A stretch of DNA of 64,000 nucleotides from Petralouisia muris (GTDB lineage Bacteria; Bacillota; Clostridia; Lachnospirales; Lachnospiraceae). Below are positions 63,610 to 64,000 of this stretch, in pieces. Numbering within the stretch: position 1 is the stretch's first letter; every line of letters starts with the position of its first letter. The stretch is from positions 1 through 64,000 of the forward strand of contig NZ_SRYA01000006.1 of the NCBI RefSeq assembly GCF_004793545.1. Reading direction: 5' to 3'. Below the pieces are notes generated by a model. The model was given only the letters and a program-made list of their open reading frames with translations. It had not been told where the DNA came from and made no database searches. Both the position numbers and the translations under genes were made by a program.

Positions 63610-64000
63610 ATGGACAAAAACAGGAAGACTTTGTATTTGCATATCGGTACGCCGAAAACGGCTACCACTGCTATCCAGCATTTTTGCAGGGACAACCGTG
63701 AGGAGTTTCATAAATATGGGTATGAATATCCGATGTTTGAATTTGAATACGCCAATGTGGGGACGTGGAGAAATGGGCATTTTCTGCTTGGAAATGTGAA
63801 CCAGGCACAGGGGAACAGGGATTTTGAGGCGGAGGAGAAGGTTTTTTTGGAAGCCTTTGAACAGATACAGGAAGAGTTTGAGACATATGACAACATCATT
63901 CTTTCTGATGAAGGCGTGTGGAATCATGGATTTAGGTTAGGGGGCATGTGCTGGAACAGGCTTCAGAGAGAATTGGAAAAAGATATGTTTACTGTGAAGG
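63610..64000 (+). CDS. Sulfotransferase-like protein, copy 3 (3' end outside window)
   Basis: Open from ATG 63610 to the right edge, 130 residues visible. It starts MDKNRKTLYLHIGTPKTATT, nearly the same as copy 2, but diverges in the middle (YEYPMFEFEYANVGTWRNGH) and keeps NIILSDEGVWNHGFRLGG. The N-terminal near-identity with divergent middle fits different acceptors or partial gene conversion between copies. GGAAAGGCGGG lies before the ATG. More copies may follow beyond the window. Confidence 0.82.
   Translation, partial: MDKNRKTLYLHIGTPKTATTAIQHFCRDNREEFHKYGYEYPMFEFEYANVGTWRNGHFLLGNVNQAQGNRDFEAEEKVFLEAFEQIQEEFETYDNIILSDEGVWNHGFRLGGMCWNRLQRELEKDMFTVK

Noticed and set aside
1-64000. CRISPR array or tRNA/rRNA genes
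   Set aside because: No regularly spaced short repeats and no cloverleaf-like or ribosomal RNA sequence could be found by eye.

Overview
The window looks like a chromosome segment of an anaerobic, gut-type Clostridia (Firmicutes), most likely Lachnospiraceae. The grounds are the core order DUF512 radical-SAM gene, der, plsY; strong AGGAGG-type ribosome sites with several TTG/GTG starts; AraC-controlled glycosidase clusters with GPH sugar symporters; a cobalamin riboswitch; an aldo/keto reductase with a ferredoxin-like tail; and a Tn554-type recombinase set. This is inference from gene content; no species can be named. Nothing resembling a tRNA, rRNA or CRISPR array was seen.

Layout. (1) 1-12.2 kb is a carbohydrate island with three AraC regulators, a GH2 gene, a GPH symporter, a GH79-like glycosidase, the 3' half of a GH5 gene and a GH94 phosphorylase. 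Three of its four glycoside genes are broken. (2) 12.2-24.0 kb is mobile or accessory DNA: a sigma-region-4-like protein, about 1 kb of hairpin-rich non-coding DNA, DUF3846, a DinG-type helicase, three tyrosine recombinases plus a TnpC-like protein (Tn554 style), and an AT-rich FRG-domain cargo gene. (3) 24.0-28.5 kb is a haem-uptake-like operon with a 5'-truncated first gene and a frameshifted ATPase. (4) 28.5-33.5 kb holds a DUF454 protein, a MarR regulator with a perfect palindromic operator over its promoter, a heterodimeric ABC exporter and a tiny membrane peptide. (5) 33.6-43.2 kb is conserved core: DUF512 protein, Der, PlsY, a soluble Ser/Thr kinase, a topoisomerase IV pair and an aldo/keto reductase. 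(6) 43.3-52.2 kb is a cobalamin-riboswitch-led operon: a lipoprotein form of the CbiK chelatase, haem/tetrapyrrole-binding-like surface modules, a BtuFCD/FecBCD-type importer, CbiL and an ABC-2 transporter. (7) 52.3-54.5 kb is nadB-nadC. (8) 54.7-64.0 kb is a sulfate locus: cysD, a cysN-cysC fusion, a sulfate ABC importer (sbp, cysT, cysW, cysA), then three tandem sulfotransferase-like genes, the last running off the right edge.

How the parts work together. Region 8 reads as one pathway: import sulfate, make APS and then PAPS, and use PAPS in sulfotransferases. No APS/PAPS or sulfite reductase is in view, which points to sulfation of a cell product rather than cysteine synthesis. Region 6 reads as surface capture, handling and import of a corrinoid or porphyrin under B12 control. 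Region 2 holds a structured-RNA candidate: a repeat found three times (9.63, 13.89 and 16.96 kb), each time ahead of a gene start, with base changes that keep the stems paired.

Five genes carry single frameshifts (GH2, GH94, third recombinase, haem ATPase, first sulfotransferase). All lie in accessory regions and none in the core block, which favours real decay, but several sit in short repeats where a sequencing error is possible.
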